Below, piece after piece: positions 9,030-18,897 of a stretch of DNA of 64,000 nucleotides; the stretch's first letter is position 1, and the number at the start of each line of letters is the position of its first letter. The notes beneath the pieces are model-generated. The model did no database searches. It saw only the letters and a list, made by a program, of their open reading frames with translations, and had not been told where the DNA came from. The stretch comes from Pseudomonas fluorescens (GTDB taxonomy: Bacteria > Pseudomonadota > Gammaproteobacteria > Pseudomonadales > Pseudomonadaceae). The stretch is taken from assembly GCF_902497855.1 (NCBI RefSeq), contig NZ_CABVHU010000003.1, positions 186,001-250,000 of the forward strand, in the 5' to 3' direction. Position numbers and translations under genes: made by a program.

Positions 9030-9572
9030 ATGGCCCAGCCGTCCACGACCTACAAGTTTGAACTGAACCTCACCGACCTCGACCGCAGCATCTACGAGAG
9101 CGTGAAGCAGACCATCGCCCGTCACCCTTCGGAAACCGAAGAACGCATGACAGTGCGGCTGCTGGCCTACGCCTTCTGGTACAACGAGCAACTGTCGTTT
9201 GGTCGCGGTCTGTCAGACGTCGATGAACCAGCCTTGTGGGAAAAGAGCCTGGACGACCGTGTCCTGCACTGGATCGAAGTCGGCCAGCCGGACGCCGATC
9301 GCCTGACCTGGTGCTCGCGCCGCACCGAACGCACCAGCCTGCTGGCCTACGGCAGCCTGCGCGTCTGGGAAACAAAAGTGATCCCGGCGATCAAGAACCT
9401 GAAAAACGTGCACATTGCCGCGGTACCGCAGGAGGTCCTGGAGACCTTGGCCAAAGACATGCCCCGCGTGATCAAGTGGGATGTGATGATCAGCGAAGGG
9501 ACGATTTTCGTCACCGACGACCGTGGTCAGCATGAAGTGCAGCTGCAGTGGCTGAGCGGCGAACGCGGCTGA
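9030..9572 (+). CDS. yaeQ: YaeQ family protein
   Basis: A 180-residue cytoplasmic protein matching the YaeQ family over its full length (STTYKFELNLTDLDRSIYES, HPSETEERMTVRLLAYAFWY). The family has a PD-(D/E)XK nuclease-like fold, with residues such as DEPALWEKSLDDRVLHWIEVG lining the putative site, but no activity has been established. Early E. coli work linked it to RfaH suppression; that was later questioned. The start at ATG 9030 is the first with family similarity; an upstream in-frame extension to 8952 is spurious. It lies between the divergent CoA-transferase gene and recJ. Confidence 0.9.
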   Translation: MAQPSTTYKFELNLTDLDRSIYESVKQTIARHPSETEERMTVRLLAYAFWYNEQLSFGRGLSDVDEPALWEKSLDDRVLHWIEVGQPDADRLTWCSRRTERTSLLAYGSLRVWETKVIPAIKNLKNVHIAAVPQEVLETLAKDMPRVIKWDVMISEGTIFVTDDRGQHEVQLQWLSGERG

Positions 9573-9638
9573 TCGATCTGCGCGGTACTGCATCCACCGG
9601 TTTTGTCCCACCTATCCAAGAGAAGCACCTGTCACCCC

Positions 9639-11348
9639 ATGCGCATCGAACCTCGCCTGTTGCCCGACCCCCTGCCATTGCTCGGTGATCTGCCGCCGCT
9701 GCTGACCCGTCTGTACGCGGCGCGGGGCGTGCAGTGCGAAGCCGAGCTGGACAAAAGCCTGGCGCGGCTGATTCCGTTCCAGCGGCTGAAGGGCATCGAG
9801 GGTGCGGTGGATTTGCTGGTGGCGGCGCTGGAGCAGCGTCAGCGGATTCTGATCGTCGGTGACTTCGACGCCGATGGGGCGACGGCCAGTACCGTGGGCA
9901 TGTTGGGATTGCAGCTGTTGGGCGCGGCTCATGTCGATTACCTGGTGCCGAACCGCTTCGAATATGGGTATGGCCTGACCCCGGAAATCGTCGAAGTCGC
10001 ACTGACCCGCGACCCTCAACTGCTGATTACCGTGGATAACGGCATCTCCAGCGTCGAAGGCGTGGCGGCGGCGAAAAAGGCCGGGCTCAAGGTCCTGGTC
10101 ACCGATCACCACTTGCCTGGCGACGAGCTGCCGCTGGCCGATGCCATCGTCAATCCCAACCAGCCGGGTTGCGAGTTCCCGAGCAAGGCGCTGGCCGGGG
10201 TCGGGGTGATTTTCTATGTGCTGATGGCCTTGCGTGCGCGCCTGCGCAGCCTGGGTCGGTACGAGCGCACGCCGCAGCCGAACATCGGCGAGTTGCTGGA
10301 CCTGGTGGCGCTGGGCAGCGTCGCCGACGTGGTGCCGCTGGATGCCAACAACCGGATTCTGGTGCACCAGGGCCTGGAGCGTATTCGCGCCGGACGCGCA
10401 CGACCGGGGATCAAGGCAATTCTCGAAGTGGCGAAACGTGATCATGCGCGCATCACGTCAACCGACCTCGGGTTCATCGTCGGCCCGCGCCTGAACGCGG
10501 CAGGGCGGCTGGATGACATGAGCCTGGGCATTGAATGCCTGCTCACCGAAGATGCCGGGCTTGCCCGGGAAATGGCCGCACAGCTGGACGGCATGAACCA
10601 GGATCGCAAATCCATCGAGCAGGGCATGCAGCGTGAGGCGCTGGCCCAGCTCAAGGACTTGCCGGTGGAATCGATGCCGTTTGGCCTGTGCCTGTTCGAT
10701 CCCGAGTGGCACCAGGGCGTCATCGGTATCCTCGCCTCGCGTATGAAAGAACGCTATTTCCGTCCGACGATCGCCTTTGCCGATGCCGGCGATGGTCTGC
10801 TCAAGGGCTCGGGGCGTTCGGTTCAGGGTTTTCATATTCGTGACGCCTTGAGCGTGGTGGCGGCGCAGCATCCGAATCTGATCAGTAAATATGGCGGCCA
10901 TGCCATGGCTGCCGGCCTGACGCTGCCGGAAGCGAATTTTCCGTTGTTCGCCGAAGCCTTCGACGCCGAAGTCCGCCGGCAATTGCGCGAAGAGGACCTG
11001 ACCGGCCGGTTGCTGTCCGACGGCACCCTGGCGGTCGAGGAGTTTCACCTGGAACTGGCCCGTGCCCTGCGTCATGCCGGCCCTTGGGGGCAACACTTCC
11101 CGGAGCCGTTGTTCCATGGCGTGTTTCAGCTGGTCGAGCAGCGTATCGTCGGCGAGCGGCACCTCAAGGTGGTGCTGAAAAGCGAATGTGGCTCGGTGAA
11201 ACTCGATGGCATTGCCTTTGGCATCGACCGCGACATCTGGCCGAATCCGACCATCAAATGGGTGGAACTGGCCTACAAGCTCGACCTCAACGAGTTTCGC
11301 GGGAATGAGACGGTGCAATTGATGATTGCCCACATCGAACCGCGTTGA
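9639..11348 (+). CDS. recJ: Single-stranded-DNA-specific exonuclease RecJ
   Basis: A 5'-3' exonuclease on single-stranded DNA in recombination (RecFOR) and mismatch repair. It has 569 residues, normal for the family. The DHH phosphoesterase motifs are intact: ILIVGDFDADGATAS (motif I), ITVDNGISS, and VLVTDHHLPGDELP (motif III with the DHH). The DHHA1 region carries HQGVIGILASRMKERYFRP and GSGRSVQGFHIRDAL; KYGGHAMAAGLTL is near residue 430. The start at ATG 9639 matches the family N-terminus (MRIEPRLLPDP); a frame extension to 9603 has no support. Confidence 0.97.
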   Translation: MRIEPRLLPDPLPLLGDLPPLLTRLYAARGVQCEAELDKSLARLIPFQRLKGIEGAVDLLVAALEQRQRILIVGDFDADGATASTVGMLGLQLLGAAHVDYLVPNRFEYGYGLTPEIVEVALTRDPQLLITVDNGISSVEGVAAAKKAGLKVLVTDHHLPGDELPLADAIVNPNQPGCEFPSKALAGVGVIFYVLMALRARLRSLGRYERTPQPNIGELLDLVALGSVADVVPLDANNRILVHQGLERIRAGRARPGIKAILEVAKRDHARITSTDLGFIVGPRLNAAGRLDDMSLGIECLLTEDAGLAREMAAQLDGMNQDRKSIEQGMQREALAQLKDLPVESMPFGLCLFDPEWHQGVIGILASRMKERYFRPTIAFADAGDGLLKGSGRSVQGFHIRDALSVVAAQHPNLISKYGGHAMAAGLTLPEANFPLFAEAFDAEVRRQLREEDLTGRLLSDGTLAVEEFHLELARALRHAGPWGQHFPEPLFHGVFQLVEQRIVGERHLKVVLKSECGSVKLDGIAFGIDRDIWPNPTIKWVELAYKLDLNEFRGNETVQLMIAHIEPR

Positions 11349-11357
11349 GCCATTCGC

Positions 11358-11383
11358 TGTAGGAGCGAGGCTTGCCCGCGAAG
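11358..11383. repeat. Single REP arm
   Basis: TGTAGGAGCGAGGCTTGCCC plus GCGAAG, one arm of the same element found as inverted pairs elsewhere in the window. No partner arm is nearby. Farther on, a GC-rich stem and GCTGCAGCTTTTTTT (around 11491-11521) may act as the recJ terminator. Confidence 0.8.
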
Positions 11384-11582
11384 ACGATCTTCCTGACACC
11401 AATCCATCTCAAACCTCCCTCATCCCCCGATGTCGACTAGGCTCTAAGCACTGCTTGATAATCCTTGTGACGTCTTGTCGAATTTTTTGCCCGCGGGGGC
11501 GGGTGCTGCAGCTTTTTTTCCTGTCACTCGTCGACTTTCAAACAGAACCCTGGAGCCTGCCCACTGATTCGAGAGGTGCCCC

Positions 11583-12689
11583 ATGAGTCTGCTGCTTGAA
11601 CCCTACACCATTCGCCAATTGACCCTGCTCAACCGCATTGCGGTCTCGCCGATGTGCCAGTACTCGAGCGTCAATGGCCTGGCCAATGACTGGCACCTGG
11701 TCCACCTTGGCAGCCGCGCTGTCGGGGGCGCCGGTCTGGTGTTTACCGAAGCCACGGCGGTCACGGCCGACGGCCGGATCACCGCCGACGACCTCGGCCT
11801 GTGGAACGACGAACAGATCGAACCCCTGCAACGTATCACCCGCTTCATCACCGCTCAGGGCGCCGTCGCCGGCATTCAGCTGGCCCATGCCGGGCGCAAG
11901 GCCAGTACCTGGCGGCCATGGCTGGGCAAGCATGGCAGCGTCAAACCCGATGCCGGTGGCTGGACGCCGGTCGGTCCTTCGCCGATTGCTTTCGATCCGC
12001 AGCACACCCAACCCAGACAGCTTGATGAAGGCCAGATCGCGGACGTCATCCAGGCCTTTGTCGACTCGGCCAAAAGAGCGCTGACCGCCGGATTCAAAGT
12101 GGTGGAAATACACGCCGCCCACGGTTACCTGTTGCACCAGTTCCTGTCGCCCCTGAGTAATCAGCGACGGGATCAATATGGCGGTTCGTTCGAAAATAGA
12201 ATTCGGCTGGTGCTGCAAGTCACCGAGGCGGTGCGTGCGGTATGGCCCGAGGAGTTGCCGCTGTTTGTGCGGGTGTCGGCCACCGATTGGGTGGAAGACG
12301 GCTGGAACCCCGATGAAACCGTCGAACTGGCCCGACGCCTTCACGCATTGGGCGTGGACCTGATCGACGTGTCGTCGGGGGGGACGGCGGTCAACGCCGA
12401 AATTCCCACAGGGCCGGGTTATCAGACCCGCTTCGCTGAACGTGTGCGCAAGGAGTCAGGCATTGCCACCGGCACTGTAGGCATGATTACCGAACCCGCG
12501 CAGGCCGAGCACATATTGCGCACTTGCCAGGCCGACATTATCTTCCTGGCTCGGGAACTGCTGCGCGATCCGTACTGGCCGCTGCATGCCGATGACGACC
12601 TGGGTGGGCGCAAGGCCATCTGGCCGGCGCAGTATCAGCGGGCCACCCATCGGGAACAGCCGATTCATGAGTCGGATTTGCGTGATTGA
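11583..12689 (+). CDS. xenA: NADH:flavin oxidoreductase, YqjM/XenA type (old yellow enzyme)
   Basis: An FMN-dependent ene-reductase of 368 residues, reducing activated C=C bonds and xenobiotic nitro compounds. The YqjM-like subclass is shown by VSPMCQYSS with Cys25, the redox-tuning cysteine seen in P. putida XenA and B. subtilis YqjM. VEIHAAHGYLLHQFLSPLSN, with FMN- and substrate-binding His, lies near residues 175-194. RTDQYGGS-like NQRRDQYGGSFENR follows, and GTVGMITEP with IIFLARELLRDPYWP completes the FMN phosphate site. The start at ATG 11583 gives the family N-terminus MSLLLEPYTIR. The gene symbol is by resemblance to XenA. Confidence 0.85.
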   Translation: MSLLLEPYTIRQLTLLNRIAVSPMCQYSSVNGLANDWHLVHLGSRAVGGAGLVFTEATAVTADGRITADDLGLWNDEQIEPLQRITRFITAQGAVAGIQLAHAGRKASTWRPWLGKHGSVKPDAGGWTPVGPSPIAFDPQHTQPRQLDEGQIADVIQAFVDSAKRALTAGFKVVEIHAAHGYLLHQFLSPLSNQRRDQYGGSFENRIRLVLQVTEAVRAVWPEELPLFVRVSATDWVEDGWNPDETVELARRLHALGVDLIDVSSGGTAVNAEIPTGPGYQTRFAERVRKESGIATGTVGMITEPAQAEHILRTCQADIIFLARELLRDPYWPLHADDDLGGRKAIWPAQYQRATHREQPIHESDLRD

Positions 12690-12705
12690 GTGAGGCTGTA
12701 AAACC

Positions 12706-12740
12706 AAAAAAGCCCCGGTCGTGTTGATCGGGGCTTTTGT
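12706..12740 (+). terminator. Rho-independent terminator of xenA
   Basis: AAAAAAGCCCCG and CGGGGCTTTT form a near-perfect stem with the loop GTCGTGTTGAT, 17 bases after the stop. The flanking A- and T-runs could let it work in both directions, also for opgD. Confidence 0.85.
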
Positions 12741-12776
12741 GTTTCTGTGCCGGGATATTTGCTGCCTGTTCAGCCG

Positions 12777-12864
12777 CCTTCGCGGGCAAGCCCGCTCCCA
12801 CAGTTAATCGCGATCATCCAGATGGAATGCGATCCAATGTGGGAGCGGGCTTGCTCGCGAAGGG
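12777..12864. repeat. REPIN (inverted REP pair)
   Basis: Arms 12777-12802 and 12838-12864 (CTTCGCGGGCAAGCCCGCTC and its near reverse complement) flank about 35 bases. It lies between the convergent xenA and opgD genes. Confidence 0.85.
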
Positions 12865-12888
12865 GCCGGTTCAGACAACCCCTTCCTG

Positions 12889-14514
12889 TCAGGTGTACTT
12901 GCGCTTCTCCGGCGCCGGCGGGAAGTACTGGTACAACCAGGTTTCACTCAACGTCCGGTCATTGGTGCGAATGAACAACCGCAGCTCCACCGGCGCCACG
13001 CTGTCATTGGTCGGGTACCAGTCAAATGTGATCCGATAGCCCTTGATGGCATCCAGCACCAGCACGTTGAAGTCTTTCACCTCGCCGTTCGAGCAGGTCA
13101 CCACAGGCTCGATCCCCGCACCTTCCGGCAAGCGATCGAGACCGCCGCCCGTGAAGTCCACGGCAAACCGTCGCGCCCAGACTTCCGGGTAATGCTCGCC
13201 AGGCGCCCAGCCTTCGATGAAGCCGCCCATGCCCGAACGAGTCGCGTTGACCCGCGCCAGCGGTGTACTCACCGGTGGCAGCGCGCTCCAGTAGAGCTTG
13301 TAGCCGTAGTTCAGCGAGTCGCCGGCCGCCACCGGTTTTTTCGGGGTCCAGAAGGCGACGATGTTATCCAGGGTTTCGCCGGTCGTAGGAATTTCCAACA
13401 GATCGATCGAGCCTTCGCCCCACGCAGTCGTCGGTTCTACCCACAGGCTTGGACGCTTGCTGTACCAGTCGACGGTATCCTGATAATTGGCGAACTCGTG
13501 ATCGGTCTGCACCAGGCCGAAACCTTTTGGATCGGTGTCGGCGAAGGCGTTGAATTGCAGGGTGGCCGGGTTGTTCAGGGGACGGCAGATCCACTCGCCA
13601 TTACCACGCCACATCGCCAGGCGATCGGAGTCGTGGATTTGCGGATGAATGGTGTCGCACATGCGGCGCTCATGGGTGCCGCAACTGAACATGCTGGTCA
13701 TCGGCGCGATACCCAGCTGTTCGATGGCGGTGCGCGCGTTGATGTGAGCATCGATCTCCATCACCACGCGTTCGGCCTGGCAATCGATGTCGAAACGGTA
13801 GGCACCGGTGGCGCTCGGCGAATCCAGCAGCGCATAGACCACGAAACGGGTGCTGTCCTTGCCCGGCGTCTCGAACCAGAACTTGGTGAAGTCCGGGAAT
13901 TCCTCGCGCTTTTTGGCATAGGTATCGATCGCCAGGCCGCGGGCCGACAGACCGTACTGGCCGGAGGCGTCTACCGCGCGGAAATAACTGGCGCCAAGGA
14001 AGGACAGCACGTCATGCCTGTCCAGCTCCGGAGCCTTGAACAACTTGAACCCGGAAAAGCCCAGGTCGCCGGTCAGTTGCTTGGTGTCGACCGTGGTTTT
14101 TTCATAGTTGAACAGGGACGGGCGGAAATGCACCTCGCGCGCCTGCCGCGTCTTGGGGTCGACGCTGTACATGCGCACCGGCTGTTTGAACCCCATGCCG
14201 ACGTGGAAAAACTGCACATCCAGTTGACCGTTCAGGTCTTTCCACAGGGAGTGGTTGCCGTCGTAGCGGATCGCATTGAAGTTCTGCGGGGTCATGGTCG
14301 CCAGGGTCGGCGGCAGCACCTGTTTGGTGTCCTGGTAGCGGTTACCGGCGAGTTGCTTGGCCTGGATCTTCAGGGCTTCGAAATCGAATGCCTGAGCCTC
14401 GCCATCCGCCGCTCCGTTCCCGGCCCAGGCTCGAGCGGCCAGCAGGCCGGAGGCCGAGAGACCGGTGTAAGCCGCGATGGCCATGGACGCTTTGAGCAAA
14501 TTCCTGCGGTGCAT
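12889..14514 (-). CDS. opgD: Glucan biosynthesis protein D
   Basis: A periplasmic protein for osmoregulated periplasmic glucans (OpgG/OpgD family), 541 residues. The N-terminus [20 protein letters not shown] is a twin-arginine signal, so it is exported folded by Tat, as known for OpgD. The mature part starts around residue 31. Family segments include [13 protein letters not shown] near residue 85 and the C-terminal immunoglobulin-like region ending in [20 protein letters not shown]. The start is ATG 14514; 14 codons upstream are open but would bury the Tat motif. OpgG and OpgH are not in the window, so this is an unlinked D-type copy. Confidence 0.93.
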   Translation of the reverse strand: MHRRNLLKASMAIAAYTGLSASGLLAARAWAGNGAADGEAQAFDFEALKIQAKQLAGNRYQDTKQVLPPTLATMTPQNFNAIRYDGNHSLWKDLNGQLDVQFFHVGMGFKQPVRMYSVDPKTRQAREVHFRPSLFNYEKTTVDTKQLTGDLGFSGFKLFKAPELDRHDVLSFLGASYFRAVDASGQYGLSARGLAIDTYAKKREEFPDFTKFWFETPGKDSTRFVVYALLDSPSATGAYRFDIDCQAERVVMEIDAHINARTAIEQLGIAPMTSMFSCGTHERRMCDTIHPQIHDSDRLAMWRGNGEWICRPLNNPATLQFNAFADTDPKGFGLVQTDHEFANYQDTVDWYSKRPSLWVEPTTAWGEGSIDLLEIPTTGETLDNIVAFWTPKKPVAAGDSLNYGYKLYWSALPPVSTPLARVNATRSGMGGFIEGWAPGEHYPEVWARRFAVDFTGGGLDRLPEGAGIEPVVTCSNGEVKDFNVLVLDAIKGYRITFDWYPTNDSVAPVELRLFIRTNDRTLSETWLYQYFPPAPEKRKYT

Positions 14515-14925
14515 AAGTACAACCTGTCGTGAACAATCCCGCACCGTTCCTGGCACATTGGATCAAAAATGGAGGTTCGGACATGCCTTCGGCCAAACGC
14601 AACGGACTTTAAACAGATGCCAAATAGCTTAAACCGTTCGGTCGCAGAGAAAAAATGATTGATGGCCCGACAATGGCGCAGCAATGAAACAAGACATGTC
14701 AGTAAAAATGTCTGACAGCCATTTCTGATTTACAGGGCATTTCTGCTTTTTTCGATTAATTACTCTAAAAATCGCTTTTCAGCCCGAATAACTTCCTATT
14801 CTATGGACATGACCGGTTTCTGCCCTCAGGCCGGTGGGATTCAGTTGGCACCAGGTGACCGCTGAAAAAAGGGTAGGGCGATGCGGCTTTGCAAGTTTTC
14901 TCTGACGTACAGAAGGACATCGTCC
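14515..14925. other. Intergenic region between divergent opgD and a small gene
   Basis: About 410 bases, visibly AT-richer between 14690 and 14800, without a convincing gene. It presumably holds the promoters of opgD and of the small gene at 14926. No repeat or clear operator was seen. Confidence 0.6.
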
Positions 14926-15111
14926 ATGTCGAAAATACAAGGCATCACCGAACTGTTGGGAATCTTTCCGTGCCTGGTCACCGGGCGGAGGAGGCGTTGG
15001 CTCAATTCCGAGGAGATGAAGCTGGTGGAGCGCTATCGCGAGTTGTCGGAGAGCGATCGGATTGCCATGCGTTATCTGGTGGACGCGATGCGGAGTGTTT
15101 CGCGGTTTTGA
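14926..15111 (+). CDS. Small hypothetical protein (61 aa)
   Basis: A short protein starting MSKIQGITELLGIFPCLVTG, with the C-terminal helix KLVERYRELSESDRIAMRYLVDAM. The latter resembles the helical tail found in small Pseudomonas proteins and some HTH regulators, but I cannot assign a family. AGAAGGA lies 8 bases before ATG 14926, supporting this start over the in-frame ATG at 14881. The segment GRRRRW near residue 20-25 is strongly basic. It lies upstream of a decayed toxin-antitoxin pair, with no evidence of a link. Confidence 0.55.
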   Translation: MSKIQGITELLGIFPCLVTGRRRRWLNSEEMKLVERYRELSESDRIAMRYLVDAMRSVSRF

Positions 15112-15239
15112 GCAGGGAGTGGATATGGCCGTGGCACCGGTGCCACGGTCGGATCCTTCAGATTGAGACGAAAATGCCTACGATGAGCGGCGGTTGTGCT
15201 CAATGGGTTATTTCATCGACCGGTGTTCAGGTAACTGTC

Positions 15240-15413
15240 ATGTCGACAATCAATAGCGATAAAGGCCAAGTTACGATTCCCGAGCCAATGGGCGAGGAAG
15301 AGGACAAGGTGGGCAAGACCGGTGCCTCTGATCGGTTCGAGGCCGCTCGGGGTAAAGCAGATATCAAAGGACAAACCGACGATTTGATGAAATTGCTGCG
15401 AGGTGAGGACTGA
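15240..15413 (+). pseudogene. Degenerate AbrB/VapB-type antitoxin
   Basis: Fifty-seven codons. The first part, DKGQVTIPEPMGEEE, is the N-terminal strand of a SpoVT/AbrB swapped-hairpin antitoxin (usual form SKGQVTIPK-IR). The end, SDRFEAARGKADIKGQTDD then LMKLLRGED, is the toxin-binding tail of the same family. The middle that should complete the hairpin (around 20 residues) is missing, so the DNA-binding fold is probably lost. The stop overlaps the start of the toxin remnant as TGATG, the usual vapBC coupling. I infer an internal in-frame deletion; the ORF could still be translated as a short tail peptide. Confidence 0.65.
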
Positions 15414-15451
15414 TGATGGTGGTCGACACCACTGCCCAGTCTTTTCCTTGA
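15413..15451 (+). pseudogene. VapC-type PIN toxin remnant (12 codons)
   Basis: Reads MMVVDTTAQSFP then TGA. A PIN toxin begins with M-x-V-V-D-(T/S)-(S/N)-A, so only the first strand with its catalytic aspartate survives; REP-type repeats follow. It overlaps the antitoxin stop by one base, exactly where a vapC start belongs. Confidence 0.55.
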
Positions 15452-15464
15452 ACCAGCGGTGACG

Positions 15465-15557
15465 CCATCGCGAGCAAGCTTGCTCCTACGGGTTGGTGGC
15501 GTTCAGATGATTGGATACGCCATAAAACCTGGAGCGAGACTTGCCCGCGAAGCTTTT
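15465..15557. repeat. Two divergent REP arms
   Basis: CATCGCGAGCAAGCTTGCTC at 15465 and GGAGCGAGACTTGCCCGCGA near 15532 are REP arms about 45 bases apart in inverted orientation. They occupy the position where the rest of a vapC gene would be. Confidence 0.75.
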
Positions 15558-16980
15558 AATGCTTGAACATCACATGCCGTACCACCGTGTAGTCCTCCAG
15601 CCCATACAAGGACATGTCCTTGCCATACCCGGACAGCTTCTGCCCGCCATGGGGCATTTCGCTAACCAGCATGAAGTGCGTGTTCACCCAGGTGCAGCCA
15701 TAGTGCAAGCGTGCCGAGAGGCGATGCGCACGACCGACGTCCGAGGTCCAGACCGACGACGCCAAGCCGTAGTCCGAATCGTTGGCCCAGCCCAGCACCT
15801 GCGCCTCATCGGTGAAGCGGGTCACCGACACCACCGGCCCGAACACTTCGCGGCGGACGATCTCGTCGTCCTGTTGCGCGTCGGCGAGCACCGTCGGCTC
15901 GAAGAAGTAGCCATCGCCTTCCACTACGTTGCCACCCGTGATCAGGCGGATATGCGGCTGTGCCACGGCACGCGCGACGAACCCGGCCACGCGGTCGCGA
16001 TGCTGCGCGGTGATCAGCGGACCCAGTTCGGTCGACGGATCATCCTGTACGCCATGCTTGATGCTGCTGACCGCCGCGCCGAGTTTCTCGACGAAGCTGT
16101 CGTAAATGCCTTCCTGCGCATAGATGCGGCACGCGGCGGTGCAGTCCTGGCCGGCGTTGTAGAAGCCGAAAGTGCGAATGCCTTCCACGGCGGCGTCGAT
16201 GTCGGCGTCGTCGAAGATGATCACCGGCGCCTTGCCGCCCAGTTCCATGTGCAGGCGTTTGACGCTGTCGGCGGTGCTGGAAATGATGTTCGAACCCGTC
16301 GCGATCGAGCCGGTCAGCGACACCATGCGCACCTTCGGATGATTGACCAGCGGTCCGCCGACCGTAGGACCACGGCCAAACACCAGGTTGAGCACACCGG
16401 CCGGTAAAATTTCCGACGCCAGTTGCGCCAGGCGCATCGCGGTCAGCGGGGTCTGTTCCGACGGCTTGAGCACCACGGTATTACCGGCGCCCAGGGCCGG
16501 GGCGATTTTCCAGGCGACCATCATCAACGGGTAGTTCCACGGCGCAATGGAGGCGATCACGCCCACGGGGTCGCGACGGATCATCGATGTATGCCCGGGC
16601 AGGTACTCACCGCCGGCCGAACCGCTCATGCAACGGCTGGCGCCGGCGAAGAAACGGAACACGTCGGCAATCGCCGGAATCTCGTCATTCAGTGCGGCGC
16701 TGTAAGGTTTGCCGCAGTTGTCCGATTCCAGTTTGGCCAGCTCTTCGCCGTGGGCTTCGATGGCGTCGGCGAGTTTGAGCAGCAGCAGCGAGCGCTCTTT
16801 CGGCGTGGTCTGCGACCAGCTTTCGAAGGCACTGTCGGCGGCGCGCACAGCGGCATCGACCTGGGCTTCGCTGGCTTCGTTGATTTCCACCAGTATCCGG
16901 CCCAGCGCCGGGTTGAACACCGGTTGGGCCGGGCCTTCGCCATCGATCAGCTGGCCGTTGATCAGGAGTTGGGTTTGCAT
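15556..16980 (-). CDS. patD: Gamma-aminobutyraldehyde dehydrogenase
   Basis: NAD-dependent oxidation of 4-aminobutanal to GABA in putrescine degradation. The 474 residues align along the whole length with E. coli PatD/YdcW as I remember it, including the shared C-terminus [13 protein letters not shown]. The catalytic glutamate is in HMELGGKAP and the nucleophilic cysteine in [11 protein letters not shown]; the NAD-binding segment is [16 protein letters not shown]. The second of two ATGs (16980) is preferred: GAGAGGA is 7 bases away, and only 1 base from the first. It is the last gene of the ydcSTUV-patD operon, the same order as in E. coli. Confidence 0.93.
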   Translation of the reverse strand: MQTQLLINGQLIDGEGPAQPVFNPALGRILVEINEASEAQVDAAVRAADSAFESWSQTTPKERSLLLLKLADAIEAHGEELAKLESDNCGKPYSAALNDEIPAIADVFRFFAGASRCMSGSAGGEYLPGHTSMIRRDPVGVIASIAPWNYPLMMVAWKIAPALGAGNTVVLKPSEQTPLTAMRLAQLASEILPAGVLNLVFGRGPTVGGPLVNHPKVRMVSLTGSIATGSNIISSTADSVKRLHMELGGKAPVIIFDDADIDAAVEGIRTFGFYNAGQDCTAACRIYAQEGIYDSFVEKLGAAVSSIKHGVQDDPSTELGPLITAQHRDRVAGFVARAVAQPHIRLITGGNVVEGDGYFFEPTVLADAQQDDEIVRREVFGPVVSVTRFTDEAQVLGWANDSDYGLASSVWTSDVGRAHRLSARLHYGCTWVNTHFMLVSEMPHGGQKLSGYGKDMSLYGLEDYTVVRHVMFKH

Positions 16981-17028
16981 GTTCATGTCCTCTCGGAACT
17001 GTTGTTTTCTGTGTGGAAACCGGTCCCT

Positions 17029-17115
17029 GTAGGAGCTGGCTTGCCGGCGAAAGCGGTGGATCAGTTGACATCAATGTCGAGAGTGATGGCCCCTTCGCCG
17101 GCAAGCCAGCTCCTA
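17029..17115. repeat. REPIN between ydcV and patD
   Basis: Arms TGTAGGAGCTGGCTTGCCGG (17029 on) and CCTTCGCCGGCAAGCCAGCT (17092 on) form an inverted pair. Its place inside the operon may stabilise or separate the upstream mRNA. Confidence 0.85.
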
Positions 17116-17150
17116 CGTATCCAGCGTCTACGTGAGAAATGGGAGGACAG

Positions 17151-17960
17151 TTATTTCCCGCCGCTACCCGCCACACTCTCCCCACCACGGGTCAAGTAGT
17201 ACGCGCCGAGAATCGGCAGCATAGTCACCATCATCACCAGCATCGCGACGACGTTGGTCACCGGCACGTCCCGCGGGCGGCTGAGCTGGTTGAGCAGCCA
17301 CAGCGGCAAGGTGCGTTCATGGCCGGCGGTAAAGGTGGTGACGATGATCTCGTCGAACGACAGCGCAAAGGCGAGCATGCCGCCGGCCAGCAACGCCGAG
17401 CCGAGGTTCGGCAGAATGATGTAGCGGAAGGTCTGCCAACCGTCGGCGCCGAGGTCCATCGAGGCTTCGATCAAACTGTGCGAGGTGCGGCGCAAGCGGG
17501 CGATGACGTTGTTGTAGACGATCACTACGCAGAAGGTCGCGTGACCGACGATGATGGTGAACATCCCCGGCTCGATGCCCAGCGTCTTGAACGTCGCCAA
17601 CAGCGCGATACCGGTGATGATCCCCGGCAACGCGATCGGCAGGATCAGCATCAGCGAGATGCCCTGCTTGCCGAAGAAATCCCGGCGGTACAACGCCGCC
17701 GACGCCAGCGTGCCAAGGACCAGTGCAATAAGTGTAGCAACGGTCGCAATCTGCAATGACAGCTTGATCGCTTCCAGCACGTCGGGCCGCGAGAACGCCA
17801 CGCCGATCCATTTCAGGGTGAACCCCCTGGGTGGGAAACTGAACGCCGCGTCTTCAGTGTTGAAGGCGTACAGGAAGATGATCAGGATCGGAAAGTGCAA
17901 GAACACCAACCCACCCCAGGCTGCGGTGCGCAGTCCCCAAGACGCCTTTTCAGAGTGCAT
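17151..17960 (-). CDS. ydcV: ABC transporter permease YdcV-like
   Basis: Inner-membrane permease of the polyamine/opine (PotBC) ABC family, 269 residues with about six helices. The first is [19 protein letters not shown]. The EAA loop contacting the ATPase reads [20 protein letters not shown] near residue 175. ATG 17960 overlaps the end of ydcU by 11 bases, indicating translational coupling. With YdcU it forms the heterodimeric channel for the substrate bound by YdcS. Confidence 0.9.
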   Translation of the reverse strand: MHSEKASWGLRTAAWGGLVFLHFPILIIFLYAFNTEDAAFSFPPRGFTLKWIGVAFSRPDVLEAIKLSLQIATVATLIALVLGTLASAALYRRDFFGKQGISLMLILPIALPGIITGIALLATFKTLGIEPGMFTIIVGHATFCVVIVYNNVIARLRRTSHSLIEASMDLGADGWQTFRYIILPNLGSALLAGGMLAFALSFDEIIVTTFTAGHERTLPLWLLNQLSRPRDVPVTNVVAMLVMMVTMLPILGAYYLTRGGESVAGSGGK

Positions 17961-18897
17961 CGAAAGCTCCCAGTCGTTTGACGATTGACAGGTAGATGGC
18001 GATCAGCACGATCGGCACCAGCGTGAAGGCCGCGGCCATGGGCATGTTGCCGATCGCGCCTTGCTGGGCGTACACCATGCTGCCCACGAAGTAACCCGGC
18101 GGGCCCACCAGTTGCGGCACGATGAAATCGCCCAGGGTCAGGGAAAAAGTGAAGATGGAACCGGCGGCAATGCCCGGAATCGACAGTGGCAACGTCACTT
18201 GCATGAAGGTCTGGCGCGGCGTCGCCCCGAGGTCGGCCGAGGCTTGCAACAGCGACGGCGGCAGACGTTCAAGGGAGGCCTGGATCGGCAGGATCATGAA
18301 CGGCAGCCAGATGTAGACGAAGACCAGGAAGCGCCCCAGGTGCGAGGTCGACAAGGTGCTGCCCCCCACCCCCGGTATGCCCAGCACCCATTGCAACACC
18401 GGCTCCAGCCCCAGGTGTTGAACGAACCACTGCGCCACGCCGCCCTTGGCCAGCAGCAAGGTCCAGGCATACGCCTTGACGATGTAGCTGGCCCACATGG
18501 GCATCATCACCGCGATGTAGAAAAACGCCTTGGTCTTGCCGGTGGTGTAACGGGCCATGTAGTAGGCAATCGGGAAGGCCACGACGGCGCTGGCGATCGA
18601 CACGACGACGGCCATGCCCAGGGTGCGCACGATGATGTCGAAGTTAGACGGCTGGAACAGCGCTGCGAAGTTCGCCAGGGTCAGGTCGGGCGTGACTGCC
18701 ATGGTGAAGTCGTCGAAGGTGTAGAAACCTTGCCACAGCAGCACCAGCAGCGAACCGAGGTAGATCGCGCCGAACCACAGCAGTGGCGGTATCAGCAGCA
18801 TCGACAGATACAGGTTGGGCCGGCGATACAGCAGGTTGGAAAACCTGCGCAATGGCGAACCGTTGGCCGGGGGTTGTGGAGCCGTCACGGTGTTCAT
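17950..18897 (-). CDS. ydcU: ABC transporter permease YdcU-like
   Basis: The other permease, 315 residues. A cytosolic N-terminal tail of about 30 residues precedes the first helix ([20 protein letters not shown]). Five further helices follow, with the coupling loop [20 protein letters not shown] near residue 230. The stop of ydcT (TGA) is followed at once by this ATG, and the 3' end overlaps ydcV, so the transporter genes are tightly coupled. Confidence 0.9.
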   Translation of the reverse strand: MNTVTAPQPPANGSPLRRFSNLLYRRPNLYLSMLLIPPLLWFGAIYLGSLLVLLWQGFYTFDDFTMAVTPDLTLANFAALFQPSNFDIIVRTLGMAVVVSIASAVVAFPIAYYMARYTTGKTKAFFYIAVMMPMWASYIVKAYAWTLLLAKGGVAQWFVQHLGLEPVLQWVLGIPGVGGSTLSTSHLGRFLVFVYIWLPFMILPIQASLERLPPSLLQASADLGATPRQTFMQVTLPLSIPGIAAGSIFTFSLTLGDFIVPQLVGPPGYFVGSMVYAQQGAIGNMPMAAAFTLVPIVLIAIYLSIVKRLGAFDAL

